This document shows positions 23,617 to 33,240 of a DNA stretch of 64,000 bases, in pieces. The position numbers and the translations under genes are program-made. The first letter of the stretch is position 1, and each line of letters starts with the position of its first letter. Origin of the DNA: Pontibacter sp. FD36 (GTDB lineage: Bacteria; Bacteroidota; Bacteroidia; Cytophagales; Hymenobacteraceae); contig NZ_JADPMP010000012.1 of assembly GCF_015686655.1 (NCBI RefSeq), forward strand, positions 124,001-188,000, in the 5' to 3' direction. Below the pieces are notes generated by a model that was not told where the DNA came from, ran no database searches, and saw only the letters and a program-made list of their open reading frames with translations.

Positions 23617-24693
23617 ATGAAACGGTACTTTCAACTGGCCTTTCTGTTGGTCTGCCTTGCCTCCTGCGGCGGGGAAAGGGAAAAGACTCAACCCACGGTG
23701 GAGGATATTACAGAGTCTGTCTACGCATCGGGTGTGGTGAAGAGCCGCAACCAATACCAGGTATACCCGGTGGTGAGCGGCATTATTGAAGAGATACTGG
23801 TGACCGAAGGAGACACCGTGCAGCAGGGAGAGGTGCTGGTGCGCATCGGCAATGAGGCCGCCCGGCTGAGTACCGAAAACGCCCGCCTGGCCGCAGAGTA
23901 TGCCCGTGTGAATGCCAATGCTGAAAAACTGGCCGAGCTACAGGAAAATATCGAACTGGCCCGTAGTCGCATGCGCAATGACTCCCTGCTGCTCGTGCGC
24001 CAGCGCAACCTGTGGGCCAGCGAGATCGGCACCCGTGTGGAACTGGAGCAACGGGAGCTGGCCTATAAGAACTCTGCTACAGCCTACCGTTCTGCCCGTC
24101 TCCGCTACAACGACCTCAAAAGGCAGCTAGATTTTGCTGCGCGTCAGTCCCAGAAAAACCTGCAGATCAGTCAGAGCCAAACCAGCGACTTCACTGTGCG
24201 CAGCGAGACCAACGGCAAGGTATACAGCATGCTGCGCGAGAAAGGAGAACTGGTGAGTCCGCAGGTGCCTATTGCCGTGCTGGGCGATGCCGAGGAGTTT
24301 ATACTCGAGCTGCAGGTGGATGAATACGACATTGCCCGTGTGAAACCCGGACAGCAGGTGCTGCTCAACCTCGACAGCTACCGCGGGCAGGTGTTTGAGG
24401 GGCGTATCACCAAAATAAACCCGGCCATGAACGAGCGTACCCGGTCCTTTACCGTGGAGGCCGAATTTGTGACCATGCCTGATGCGCTCTACCCCAACCT
24501 GACCACAGAGGCAAACATCGTCATTCAGGCTAAAAAGGATGCCCTCACCATACCCCGTGACTACCTGGTGGACGGTGTCTATGTGCTGCGAGAAAAAGAC
24601 GAGCGGGTGCCGGTGAAAACCGGCCTGAAAGACTACCAAAAGGTGGAGATAGTAGAAGGGTTGTCAAGAGAAGATGTGATCGTGAAGCCTTAG
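23617..24693 (+). CDS. MacA/HlyD-type periplasmic adaptor lipoprotein
   Basis: A 358-residue membrane-fusion protein starting at ATG 23617 (the frame continues upstream to 23530 without merit). The lipobox is LVCLASC, then a lipoyl half-motif VYPVVSGIIEEILVTEGDTVQQGEVLVRI, a long coiled-coil hairpin at about 90-175 (ENARLAAEYARVNANAEKL) and the second lipoyl half with beta-barrel (FTVRSETNGKVYSML, DEYDIARVKPGQQVLL). It links an ABC exporter to an outer-membrane channel. It is followed 2 bp later by the permease, so it is the first gene of a three-gene operon. Confidence 0.9.
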   Translation: MKRYFQLAFLLVCLASCGGEREKTQPTVEDITESVYASGVVKSRNQYQVYPVVSGIIEEILVTEGDTVQQGEVLVRIGNEAARLSTENARLAAEYARVNANAEKLAELQENIELARSRMRNDSLLLVRQRNLWASEIGTRVELEQRELAYKNSATAYRSARLRYNDLKRQLDFAARQSQKNLQISQSQTSDFTVRSETNGKVYSMLREKGELVSPQVPIAVLGDAEEFILELQVDEYDIARVKPGQQVLLNLDSYRGQVFEGRITKINPAMNERTRSFTVEAEFVTMPDALYPNLTTEANIVIQAKKDALTIPRDYLVDGVYVLREKDERVPVKTGLKDYQKVEIVEGLSREDVIVKP

Positions 24694-24695
24694 CG

Positions 24696-25955
24696 ATGAA
24701 TTTCAGACTGATATTCAGTATTGCAAAATCCATGTTGCTGGCCCGCTGGCGGCAGACGCTGGTGGCTGCCGTGGGGGTGACCTTCAGCATTGCCATGTTT
24801 GTGACGCTGCTTGGTTTTATGAACGGCCTCAACGACATGCTCGACAGCCTGATCCTGAACCGTACCCCGCACGTTCGGCTCTACAATGAGATCAAGCCTA
24901 GCGAAAACCAGCCGGTGAATGAAGTCGACGAATACAAAAACTCCTACAACTTTATCAGTTCTGTGAAGGCAGGCATCACCCGGCAGGAGATCTACAACAG
25001 CGGACCGATCCTACAGACCGTGAAAGCCGATGAGCGGGTGCTTGGCGCTACTCCCAAACTGCTGGCCCAGGTCTTTTACAATGAAGGCACCATTGACATC
25101 ACCGGCGTGATCAACGGGATAGATGTGGAGGAGGAAAGCCGCCTGTTCAATTTTCAGGAATACGTAACATCCGGCGATGCCATCGATGCAAAAAACGTAG
25201 CCAACAGCATCATACTCGGCAAAGGTCTGGCAGAAATACTGGTAGCCGATATAGGCGATGTGGTGCAGGTGACCACGGCACAGGGGGAGCGCTTTCCACT
25301 GAAAGTGGTGGGCTATTTCCAGTCAGGTATACAGGAGATCGACAAGGTGCAGAGCTATGCCTCCATCGCTACAACTCAAAAGCTGCTGGGCAAGCCTGCC
25401 AACTACATGACCGACATCCAGGTGAAGCTGCATGACCTGGAGCAGGCTCCGGCCGTGGCCCGCGAGTACGCCCGGCTTTTTCAGATAGATGCTGAGGACA
25501 TTCAGACCGCAAACGCCCAGTTTGAAACAGGCAGCAACGTGCGCTCGCTCATATCCTATGCCGTGGGTGTGACGCTGCTGATCGTGGCGGGCTTCGGCAT
25601 TTTCAATATCCTCAACATGATGATCTACGAGAAGATGGACTCCATTGCCATACTCAAGGCCACTGGCTTTTCTGGTCGGGATGTGAACCTGGTCTTTCTA
25701 GTGATTGCCATGAGCATTGGTTTGTTCGGTGGCATGATGGGACTGCTGTTCGGATTCATATTCTCAGCCATTATCGACAGCATCCCTTTCAACACCTCCG
25801 CATTGCCTACCATCACCACTTACCCGGTTAACTACGACCTGATATACTACTTCATTGGCGGGTCCTTTTCGCTCATCACAACATACTTTGCCGGCTTTTT
25901 CCCGGCCCGCAAGGCAAGCAAGGTGGACCCGGTTGAGATCATCAGAGGCAAATAG
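24696..25955 (+). CDS. ABC transporter permease, FtsX/MacB family
   Basis: A 419-residue inner-membrane permease: one helix near the N-terminus (TLVAAVGVTFSIAMFVTLLGFM), a large periplasmic domain (residues about 45-270) and three C-terminal helices (AVGVTLLIVAGFGIFNILNMMIYEKMDSIAILKATGF, with the conserved coupling helix; FLVIAMSIGLFGGMMGLLFGF; YYFIGGSFSLITTYFAGFFPARKASKVDPVEIIRGK). It pairs with the ATPase 8 bp downstream. The transported compound is unknown; lipids, peptides or drugs are possible. Confidence 0.9.
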   Translation: MNFRLIFSIAKSMLLARWRQTLVAAVGVTFSIAMFVTLLGFMNGLNDMLDSLILNRTPHVRLYNEIKPSENQPVNEVDEYKNSYNFISSVKAGITRQEIYNSGPILQTVKADERVLGATPKLLAQVFYNEGTIDITGVINGIDVEEESRLFNFQEYVTSGDAIDAKNVANSIILGKGLAEILVADIGDVVQVTTAQGERFPLKVVGYFQSGIQEIDKVQSYASIATTQKLLGKPANYMTDIQVKLHDLEQAPAVAREYARLFQIDAEDIQTANAQFETGSNVRSLISYAVGVTLLIVAGFGIFNILNMMIYEKMDSIAILKATGFSGRDVNLVFLVIAMSIGLFGGMMGLLFGFIFSAIIDSIPFNTSALPTITTYPVNYDLIYYFIGGSFSLITTYFAGFFPARKASKVDPVEIIRGK

Positions 25956-25963
25956 GTATAGGC

Positions 25964-26665
25964 ATGAAAGGCAGAGACGAAAACATGCAGGAAGTCATAC
26001 TCGGAGCAAGGAATATCAACAAAGCGTTTCATGACCCTGTGACGGTGCAGGTGCTGCGCGATATCACTTTTACGGTAAACAAAGGAGAGTTTGTGTCAGT
26101 GATCGGCAAGTCGGGCTGCGGCAAGTCCACGCTACTCTACATCCTCTCCACCATGGATACAGACTATACCGGCGAGTTGTACATCGACAATGAACTCATG
26201 TCAGGCCGCCCGGACCCTGAGCTGGCTCGTATCCGAAACGAGAAGATCGGTTTTGTTTTCCAGTTTCACTACCTGCTCAACGAGTTTACGGTGCTGCGCA
26301 ACGTGATGCTGCCAGGCCTGAAACTGGGCAGGTATAGCGAGCAGGAGGTAGAGCACCGCGCCATGGAGCGGCTTAAAATGCTGGGGATAGACCAGCTTGC
26401 CAAACAGTCGGCCTACCGCATTTCGGGAGGGGAAAAGCAGCGGGTAGCCATTGCCCGGGCTCTCATCAACGATCCGCACATCATCATGGGCGACGAGCCT
26501 ACCGGTAACCTCGACAAGCGTAACAGCGACATCGTTTTCAATATTTTCAAGGAACTCACCGAAGAGCATAACCAGACCCTGCTCATCGTAACCCACGATC
26601 CTGAGTTCGCCGAAAACACGCACCGTATCATTGAAATGGAGGACGGGCGGATTATCCGGAGTTAA
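25964..26665 (+). CDS. ABC transporter ATPase, MacB/LolD type
   Basis: A 233-residue ATPase with all motifs: Walker A GKSGCGKSTLL, Q-loop VFQFHYLLNEF, signature RISGGEKQRVAIARAL, Walker B IIMGDEPTGNLD and the H-loop LIVTHDPEFAE. The start may be ATG 25964 or ATG 25985 (MQEVILGARN). It is the energy unit of the adaptor-permease-ATPase operon from 23617; no outer-membrane TolC gene is adjacent, so a shared channel must be used. Confidence 0.93.
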   Translation: MKGRDENMQEVILGARNINKAFHDPVTVQVLRDITFTVNKGEFVSVIGKSGCGKSTLLYILSTMDTDYTGELYIDNELMSGRPDPELARIRNEKIGFVFQFHYLLNEFTVLRNVMLPGLKLGRYSEQEVEHRAMERLKMLGIDQLAKQSAYRISGGEKQRVAIARALINDPHIIMGDEPTGNLDKRNSDIVFNIFKELTEEHNQTLLIVTHDPEFAENTHRIIEMEDGRIIRS

Positions 26666-26812
26666 GAAAACAGGTCAGAGCAAGAGCCTCTTTGTGAATT
26701 TCTGCATGATTATGCTGAAATTCGCTCCCATATATATTACCCAAGCCTTATACATTTCGTATGAAGAATCTATGGTTCTTTAGGCTGTTCACACCCTTAG
26801 ATTAAATTAATT

Positions 26813-28012
26813 ATGAACAAAATGCTGGAGCGACTTTTCAAAGTTGCTGATAAAGAGAAAAGAACCATTATTGGCCTGATGTCAGGTACTTCTTTGGACG
26901 GCCTCGATATTGCACTCTGTGAGTTTGAAGGGAATGGTACTCAAACCCGCATGAAGCTGCGTGAATTTGTAACCATGCCCTACGATGAAACTTTTAAACG
27001 GGAAGTAAAGGCAGTCTTTTCTAAAAGGGAAGTTGACCTGGAGCGGGTTTGCCTGCTAAACGCCTACATCGGGCGCTTCCACGCCGACCTCATCAACAAA
27101 AGCCTGCAGACATGGGGAGTTGAATCTGGTGAGGTGGATGTGATTGCCAGTCACGGACAAACCATTTACCACGCACCGGCTTCGCTGCATGGTGTAGCAG
27201 GTATGCCGGATGCGACACTTCAGATCGGCGATGGCGATCATATCGCGATGGGCACAGGCATCATCACCCTAAGCGACTTCCGGCAGAAGCATGTAGCGGC
27301 AGGAGGAGAGGGTGCCCCACTGGCGGTGTACGGAGACTACCTGCTCTTTTCGGAACAGGACCAGAACCGGATCATGCTCAACATCGGAGGTATAGCCAAC
27401 TTCACGTTTCTCCCAGGCGACCTTGACACGAGCCGTATATTCTCGACTGACGTAGGGCCTGGCAACACACTGATGGACGCCTATGTACAGCAGCAATTTC
27501 CTGGCACCTACTACGATGCCGACTCCGCCATCGCACTGAAAGGTACTTATAACCAGGCGCTGGTGGCATCTCTCCTTTACCATCCCTTCTTTGAGCAGGA
27601 CTTCCCTAAAACGACCGGCCCCGAACTGTTCAACCTGTCATACCTGGCAGAGGCACAGCGCAGATCCGATACGGAGCACTTGTCCCCGGAAGATGTGATG
27701 GCGAGCCTGAACCGGTTTTCGGCAGTGGCCATTAGTGGGGCACTGACGCGTTCACTCGGTGATGCTGATTTTGAAATTTTCCTGAGTGGCGGCGGTATGC
27801 ACAATCCACTGCTTATACAGAACATTAAGGCGCTTTTGCCAGGTGCTACTGTGCGTGACACAGCCGAGCTGGGCGTATCGCCGGATGCAAAAGAGGCGGT
27901 GCTGTTTGCCACCCTGGCCAACGAGTGCCTGGTGGGAGAGCCTATTCAGTTCGGTCCAGGTAAGAGGCGGGTGCCATCTGTGCTGATGGGGAAAATCAGT
28001 TTGCCGGAGTAA
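26813..28012 (+). CDS. anmK: Anhydro-N-acetylmuramic acid kinase
   Basis: A 399-residue sugar kinase of the ASKHA fold that phosphorylates 1,6-anhydroMurNAc released by peptidoglycan turnover. The N-terminus IIGLMSGTSLDGLDIALCEF is the family signature. IASHGQTIYHAP, IGDGDHIAMGTGI, MLNIGGIANFTFL and DVGPGNTLMDAY follow, and the C-terminal LGVSPDAKEAVLFATLANE is conserved. It lies 53 bp before a SusC/SusD pair in the same direction, raising the possibility that the pair serves wall-sugar recovery. Confidence 0.95.
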   Translation: MNKMLERLFKVADKEKRTIIGLMSGTSLDGLDIALCEFEGNGTQTRMKLREFVTMPYDETFKREVKAVFSKREVDLERVCLLNAYIGRFHADLINKSLQTWGVESGEVDVIASHGQTIYHAPASLHGVAGMPDATLQIGDGDHIAMGTGIITLSDFRQKHVAAGGEGAPLAVYGDYLLFSEQDQNRIMLNIGGIANFTFLPGDLDTSRIFSTDVGPGNTLMDAYVQQQFPGTYYDADSAIALKGTYNQALVASLLYHPFFEQDFPKTTGPELFNLSYLAEAQRRSDTEHLSPEDVMASLNRFSAVAISGALTRSLGDADFEIFLSGGGMHNPLLIQNIKALLPGATVRDTAELGVSPDAKEAVLFATLANECLVGEPIQFGPGKRRVPSVLMGKISLPE

Positions 28013-28064
28013 ATTCTGAACATCAATACATCATAATTATACACAGTACAAAATAAGAGGCACT

Positions 28065-31000
28065 ATGAGAAAAATTTACATGATTGGGAGGGCCTCCGGA
28101 AAGGCTGTCCTACTGTGTTTCCTCCTGTTGGTTGCTGCCTGTCAGCTGGCCATCGCCCAGGGTACACGCTACACCATTACGGGTACCGTAACCGATGCCC
28201 GCACCAAGTCACCGCTGCCGGGCGTGGTGGTGAAGTTCCAGAACAACAACATCGCCACGGCCACCGATGCAAACGGAGAGTACAACCTGCCAGCAGCTCT
28301 ACCCCCGGGTAGTTATCAGCTCACGTTCTCGTTCATAGGTTTCAGGCCGGAAGTGCGCCCCATTACCCTCGGCGATCAGCAAACGGTACAGGTAGACGTG
28401 CAGATTCGGGAGGATATTGTGGGTTTGGATGAAGTAGTAGTGACAGGAACATCAGTAGCAACCAGCAAAAAACAGCTGGGCAATGCGATTTCCACCGTCT
28501 CCGCTGCCTCACTTGAGAATAGCGTAGCCACTTCCGTGGATCAGGCCCTGGCCGGTAAAGTGGCCGGTGCGCAGATCAGTCAGAACTCCGGTAACCCGGC
28601 CGGTGGTATTTCCGTGCGTCTGCGGGGTACCAGTACTGTGGTAGGTTCCGGTGACCCGCTTTACATTGTGGACGGGGTGATCATCAACAACAGCTCCCCT
28701 GAACTGATCGACCTGGGAGGTTATGCTCAGAACCGATTGGTGGATATCAACCCAAATGATATTGAACGCATTGAGATTCTAAAGGGAGCCGCAGCAGCTG
28801 CTATTTATGGATCTCGGGCCAGTAACGGGGTAGTGCAGATTTTTACGAAGCGCGGTGTGGAAGGAGCACCTAAAATTGCGGTTTCTACCCAGTTTCGGGT
28901 GAACAGAGTACGTAAGACACTCGATTACAACCAGTACCCTTTCCGTTTTGTAAACAATATCGCCTCCGATCTTACCCAGGAGCCAGTTACGCGGTATGAC
29001 TTCCAGGACATGATCTTCCGGACAGCTTTGGGCACTGAGAACAATGTGTCTATTTCAGGAGGCAGTGCAAATACACAGTACTACATGAGTGCGAATTTCC
29101 TTAGCAACCAGGGTATAGTCGACAATACTACTTTTAAGCGGGGAGGAGCTCGTTTGCGATTAGATCAAACGATAAATAACTGGGTGTCCGTTTCATTAGG
29201 AGCCAATTACATACTTAGTGACAGCGAAGAGATTCCAAACGGTGGCTTGAGTGAAGCATATGGTGCCCTGACCGGGTTCATTTTTAGTAACAACTTCATC
29301 AACCCGGAGCCAGTCAATGGTATTTACCCTTCTACAGCGCCCACGGCCATCCTGCGTCGTACCAATCCCCTGGAAGCGATCAACCGCTTTGACTTTGGAC
29401 AGCGCACCACTCGCTTTATTGGCGACTTTCAGCTAAATCTTACGCCAATCAATGGTTTGACTATCAACTATGTCGTTGGTTACGATAACTCCACCCAGAT
29501 TGCAACAGGCTTTATACCAGTTGGCAACACGACCCCTTCCTATGATGCGGGTTACTCACGCCGAGCCGACCGCACTTCTTATCTGCTCAACAATGACCTG
29601 AATGTATCATACCGCACTTTCCTGACCGACTGGCTGGAATCTACAACTGGTATAGGAGGTACAGTTCAGACGGAACAGCACTACACCACGGGTATAACAG
29701 GTACACAATTGGGTCCTATTACCCGCACCAGTACAAGCGGTGCAACTGTGGTTTCGAATGATATCCGAGAGGATATTAATATCATGGGATTTTTCGCCCA
29801 GCAGACCTTTGGCTTAGGCGACCGTTTCTTCCTGACGGGTGCAGGCCGTTATGATGTATCTTCAGTTTTTGGAGAAGAAGACAGGTGGCAGTTTTATCCG
29901 AAAATAAGCGGAAGTTACCTCGTTTCGAATGAGAGTTTCTGGCAGGGGCTCAGTGACATTATTCCCATATTCAAATTGCGCGCATCTTACGGTCAAGCTG
30001 GAAACCTCACGGCGATCAGAGCTTTTGACCGCTATACCAATTACAACCCTGTTTCATTGCCGGGTCTCCCCGGTGTTGTACCGTCTACCCAATTGGGAAA
30101 TGCAGGTATAAAACCAGAGCGGCAGGTCGAAACAGAATTCGGCGCCGATATGAGTTTTCTGGATGGCAGACTAGGGCTGGAGTTTTCTGTCTATAAAAAA
30201 GATGTGAAAGACCTACTGCTATTCATTGGTTTGACGCCTTCTTCCGGCTTCCTGAACCAATACGCTAACATTGGCACGATGACGAACAGAGGCTTTGAAC
30301 TGATGCTAACAGGCGCACCTATTCAGACGGAGCGTGTACGCTGGACCTCGACCCTGATCTACTCCCGCAACCGAAACGAAGTGAACGATATACCTGGTGG
30401 CGTATTGCCATTCCCGGGTGGTTTCGGGCAGGTTGCGGCTGTTGACGGTTATCCGCTTGGCTCCTTTTATAGCACCTATTTCGCCCGAAATCCGGACGGC
30501 ACGCTGCTGCTGACCCCTACCGGTCTGCCACAGCCTGAGCGTGCAGGACGCAACCCCGAAAACGGGCAGCCCATCGGCGCCACAGTTCCTAAAGTAATCG
30601 GTGACCCTAACCCCGACTGGACAGGCTCGTGGGTGAACGACATCTCAGTGGGTGAGCGCCTGTCATTCCGCACCCAGTTTGATGCGGTTTACGGTTTCGA
30701 TGTGTTCAACTTCACGCGCCGTGTAGGTGAGCGCGACCTGTATGGTGGCCTGGCCGGTTATGAACCGGAGCTAAGAGGAGAAGTGCCGAAAGGAACCTCT
30801 GCTGCGCTGTTCGGGATATTTGAGAATTACATAGAAGACGGCTCCTTTATCAAATTGAGAGAGGTGTCAGTGGCTTACAGCTTCAAGCCAGCCTTCTTGG
30901 GAGGTAATAACGTGCGGCTCAGCCTGGCTGGGCGTAACCTGTTCTCGATTGACGACTACAGTGGCTATGACCCGGAAATAAATGCCGCCGGTCAGACCAA

Positions 31001-31076
31001 CGCCGTGAGGGGCTTTGACTTCGTGGAGGTACCCATCCCTAGAACCTATGCACTGGGACTCAACTTTACCTTCTAA
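28065..31076 (+). CDS. SusC/RagA family TonB-linked receptor
   Basis: A 1003-residue outer-membrane receptor. A signal peptide at residues 1-32 is followed by a carboxypeptidase-D-regulatory-like domain (ITGTVTDARTKSPLPGVVVKF, DANGEYNL), a TonB-box-like GLDEVVVTGT, a plug with the SusC signature (DQALAGKVAGAQISQNSG, VRLRGTSTVVGSGDPLYIVDGV, IERIEILKGAAAAAIYGSRASNGVVQIFTKRG) and a 22-strand-type barrel ending ALGLNFTF. It imports a ligand captured by the SusD partner 15 bp downstream. The substrate is not evident. Confidence 0.95.
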   Translation: MRKIYMIGRASGKAVLLCFLLLVAACQLAIAQGTRYTITGTVTDARTKSPLPGVVVKFQNNNIATATDANGEYNLPAALPPGSYQLTFSFIGFRPEVRPITLGDQQTVQVDVQIREDIVGLDEVVVTGTSVATSKKQLGNAISTVSAASLENSVATSVDQALAGKVAGAQISQNSGNPAGGISVRLRGTSTVVGSGDPLYIVDGVIINNSSPELIDLGGYAQNRLVDINPNDIERIEILKGAAAAAIYGSRASNGVVQIFTKRGVEGAPKIAVSTQFRVNRVRKTLDYNQYPFRFVNNIASDLTQEPVTRYDFQDMIFRTALGTENNVSISGGSANTQYYMSANFLSNQGIVDNTTFKRGGARLRLDQTINNWVSVSLGANYILSDSEEIPNGGLSEAYGALTGFIFSNNFINPEPVNGIYPSTAPTAILRRTNPLEAINRFDFGQRTTRFIGDFQLNLTPINGLTINYVVGYDNSTQIATGFIPVGNTTPSYDAGYSRRADRTSYLLNNDLNVSYRTFLTDWLESTTGIGGTVQTEQHYTTGITGTQLGPITRTSTSGATVVSNDIREDINIMGFFAQQTFGLGDRFFLTGAGRYDVSSVFGEEDRWQFYPKISGSYLVSNESFWQGLSDIIPIFKLRASYGQAGNLTAIRAFDRYTNYNPVSLPGLPGVVPSTQLGNAGIKPERQVETEFGADMSFLDGRLGLEFSVYKKDVKDLLLFIGLTPSSGFLNQYANIGTMTNRGFELMLTGAPIQTERVRWTSTLIYSRNRNEVNDIPGGVLPFPGGFGQVAAVDGYPLGSFYSTYFARNPDGTLLLTPTGLPQPERAGRNPENGQPIGATVPKVIGDPNPDWTGSWVNDISVGERLSFRTQFDAVYGFDVFNFTRRVGERDLYGGLAGYEPELRGEVPKGTSAALFGIFENYIEDGSFIKLREVSVAYSFKPAFLGGNNVRLSLAGRNLFSIDDYSGYDPEINAAGQTNAVRGFDFVEVPIPRTYALGLNFTF

Positions 31077-31091
31077 TTCTTCTTCAACCTA

Positions 31092-32420
31092 ATGAAAAAC
31101 AACATGAAAAATATAGCTTCATACTTAAAAGCAGGTTTGCTCTCGGGTTGCCTGCTGCTGTCGAGCGGTTGTGAGCTGGATATACCCAACCCCAACGCTG
31201 CCAGTGACATCGAAGTACTAAACTCCCGCGAAGGCATTATCGCCCTTAGTGTGGGGATGCGTCAGTTTTACTCAACATCAGGGCTAGAAGCAGCTTTGCT
31301 CTACCCGGGTGTGACAGGCCGGGAGATGAAAGGGGTGGCCACTTTTACAAACGTGCTTGAACTGGAGGCTGGCGGATCGGCCCTGCCAACATTCAATGGT
31401 AATGTGCTGGGACTCTGGTCACGCATGCAGCGTGTGATGGTTATGAGTGAGCAGATACTGGAGAACGCTCCCAATATACCAACCCTAACAGGAGGGACGC
31501 TGAGCGGTGTGATGGCACATGCGCACCTGTTCAATGCCATGGCGCTCGGCAACCTGATCAACGCATTTGAGCAGGCGAACCTGGAAACCAGCCGAACTGA
31601 TCGAGTAACTTTCAGCTCGAGAGCTGAGGTATTGGCAGCCGCCATCGCGCATCTGAACGAAGGCATCGCCCTGATAGAGGCTACCCCTCCGTCGCCAGAG
31701 TTTGCATCACAGGTAACGGGCACTGCTTTCGATTTGCGCAATACCTTGTATGCGTACAATGCAAGGTATAACCTTTATGCCGGTAATTATGATGCAGCCA
31801 TTTCCAATGCCGATAAAGTAGACCTGACCAAGCGCTCTGAATTTGTGTACAGCACCTTGAGCCCGAACCCAGTTTACAACACTGTCTTTATACTGGCCTA
31901 TTTCAGACCGCGTGATCAGTTCGGCTTGCCTGATGCGCTGTTTGAAGAAGGAGATGATCGGTACCCGTTTTACATGACAGAGCCGGGTGCCGATGTGTTA
32001 GGAGACCGGGTGATGACACTGGCAGGCTTTTTCAACACGCAAACTTCCAGCATTCCAGCATACCTGCCAGACGAGATGAAATTGATCAAAGCTGAAGCGC
32101 TCCTGCGCAACAATGGATCTCTGGACGAAGCTCTGGCGCTGATCAACCAGGTGCGTACACAGACTTCCGGAGACCCCTTTGGTGTGCATGCAGGATTGCC
32201 GGCTTACAGTGGTCCGGTGACGAGAGAAGCTTTGCTGTTGGAGGTATATAAACAGCGCTCGGCAGAGCTATACCTGAGCGGGCAGAAGTGGGAGGACAGC
32301 CGACGTTTCAATCGTCCGGGACCACCTGATAACCTGTCGGAGCGAAACCGCAATTTCTATCCGTATCCGGATCAGGAGCGTCGCAACAACCCGAACACGC
32401 CGGACGACCCTGCTATTTAA
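31092..32420 (+). CDS. SusD/RagB family surface lipoprotein
   Basis: A 442-residue ligand-binding lipoprotein: lipobox LLLSSGC, then ELDIPNPNAAS as in SusD proteins, a helical TPR-like core (AHLFNAMALGNLINAFEQ, ALAAIAHLNEGIALIEATPPS-like repeats) and the C-terminal SusD motif SAELYLSGQKWEDSRRFNRPG with a proline/asparagine tail. It pairs with the SusC receptor just upstream and ends before a strong terminator. It is on the short side for the family, and glycan specificity is unknown. Confidence 0.93.
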   Translation: MKNNMKNIASYLKAGLLSGCLLLSSGCELDIPNPNAASDIEVLNSREGIIALSVGMRQFYSTSGLEAALLYPGVTGREMKGVATFTNVLELEAGGSALPTFNGNVLGLWSRMQRVMVMSEQILENAPNIPTLTGGTLSGVMAHAHLFNAMALGNLINAFEQANLETSRTDRVTFSSRAEVLAAAIAHLNEGIALIEATPPSPEFASQVTGTAFDLRNTLYAYNARYNLYAGNYDAAISNADKVDLTKRSEFVYSTLSPNPVYNTVFILAYFRPRDQFGLPDALFEEGDDRYPFYMTEPGADVLGDRVMTLAGFFNTQTSSIPAYLPDEMKLIKAEALLRNNGSLDEALALINQVRTQTSGDPFGVHAGLPAYSGPVTREALLLEVYKQRSAELYLSGQKWEDSRRFNRPGPPDNLSERNRNFYPYPDQERRNNPNTPDDPAI

Positions 32421-32451
32421 AGCATTGCGCTATACCTGTTTCTGATAAAAC

Positions 32452-32482
32452 AAAAACCTCTACTGTTGCAGTAGAGGTTTTT
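32452..32482 (+). terminator. Rho-independent terminator
   Basis: Perfect 14-bp arms AAAAACCTCTACTG (32452-32465) and its complement (32469-32482) around TTG, followed by T's. It lies between convergent SusD (+) and the GAF gene (-), and the A-rich side lets it serve both. Confidence 0.9.
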
Positions 32483-32503
32483 TTATTTGATTAATGTCTG
32501 TAT

Positions 32504-33025
32504 TTAAGATTTATGCTGTTGGGCCAACTCCTCCTCAATGGCTGGACTCAGCACCAGCACGAGGTGTTCGGCAAAGGCGGCATTCTCGATTTGCTTGTCA
32601 CTCATTAATGCGATCAACCCAACCGGCTCACTGTCCTCTGACAGGAAAATGCTGCCCAGGTAGCTGTCGATATTTAACTCCTGTAGCTCCATGTCGCGCG
32701 GAAAGTAGCGCTGTACATTATTGGGATAGTAGCAGAAACGCTGGGTCATGACAGCATCGCAAGGAGAGTATTGCAGGGGGTAGGTGATATTGGGCTGCTG
32801 CTCCCCATCTTTGAGAAATACGTTTGTTATGACATGGTTGCCATCATAACTTAAGCTGCCGATCAGCACATACTGTACCTGGGTATACGCTGCTATAAAG
32901 TCTGCGGCCTGCTGCAGGAAAGACTCGTCGCGCGGCTGCGTGGTAAGCGAGATAGCGGATTCCAGTATCCGGTGCTCATCTTCCCCAAGCGCATAATTCC
33001 AATGATGCACGAACCTGTATTCCAT
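32504..33025 (-). CDS. GAF domain protein
   Basis: A 173-residue single-domain GAF protein. The pattern FLQQAADFIAAYTQVQYVLIGSLSYDG, TYPLQYSPCDAVM and LGSIFLSEDSEPVGLIALMSDKQIE matches GAF domains of Bacteroidota hybrid sensors. No kinase or cyclase domain is attached, so it would work by binding a small ligand or by interacting with another protein. It has its own promoter region shared with the divergent Tsx-like gene. Confidence 0.78.
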   Translation of the reverse strand: MEYRFVHHWNYALGEDEHRILESAISLTTQPRDESFLQQAADFIAAYTQVQYVLIGSLSYDGNHVITNVFLKDGEQQPNITYPLQYSPCDAVMTQRFCYYPNNVQRYFPRDMELQELNIDSYLGSIFLSEDSEPVGLIALMSDKQIENAAFAEHLVLVLSPAIEEELAQQHKS

Positions 33026-33029
33026 CGCA

Positions 33030-33037
33030 CAAAGTAA
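33030..33037 (-). promoter_or_regulatory. Candidate -7 box, GAF gene
   Basis: The minus strand reads TTACTTTG followed by TGCG and then the ATG; a TTTG lies 16 bp upstream. It is close to but not exactly the Bacteroidota consensus, and the mRNA would be nearly leaderless. Confidence 0.35.
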
Positions 33038-33189
33038 AGAAAGTAATAATTTACAAATTTATACATTTATACGATATCAGTCCAATAGGTTAAATATCAA
33101 TTTGGTAAGTACTTATGGTGATGTGTGAATAAATTAATCAGATCAAAGCATTAGATTTTTACAATACTATGTATTCGCTCTGTAAACAC

Positions 33190-33197
33190 TAACTTTG
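33190..33197 (+). promoter_or_regulatory. Candidate Bacteroidota -7 box
   Basis: TAACTTTG matches TAnnTTTG exactly and lies 43 bp before the ATG at 33241. No TTTG is seen at the expected -33 position. Confidence 0.4.
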
Positions 33198-33240
33198 CAA
33201 TCACATTGTGATTTTCCAGTAAATCATCACGCAGTCAGGA

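Noticed and set aside
21880..25340. GGTATAC-type variants counted as octamer copies
   Set aside because: These match only part of the motif and were left out of the count of about 68 to keep it strict.
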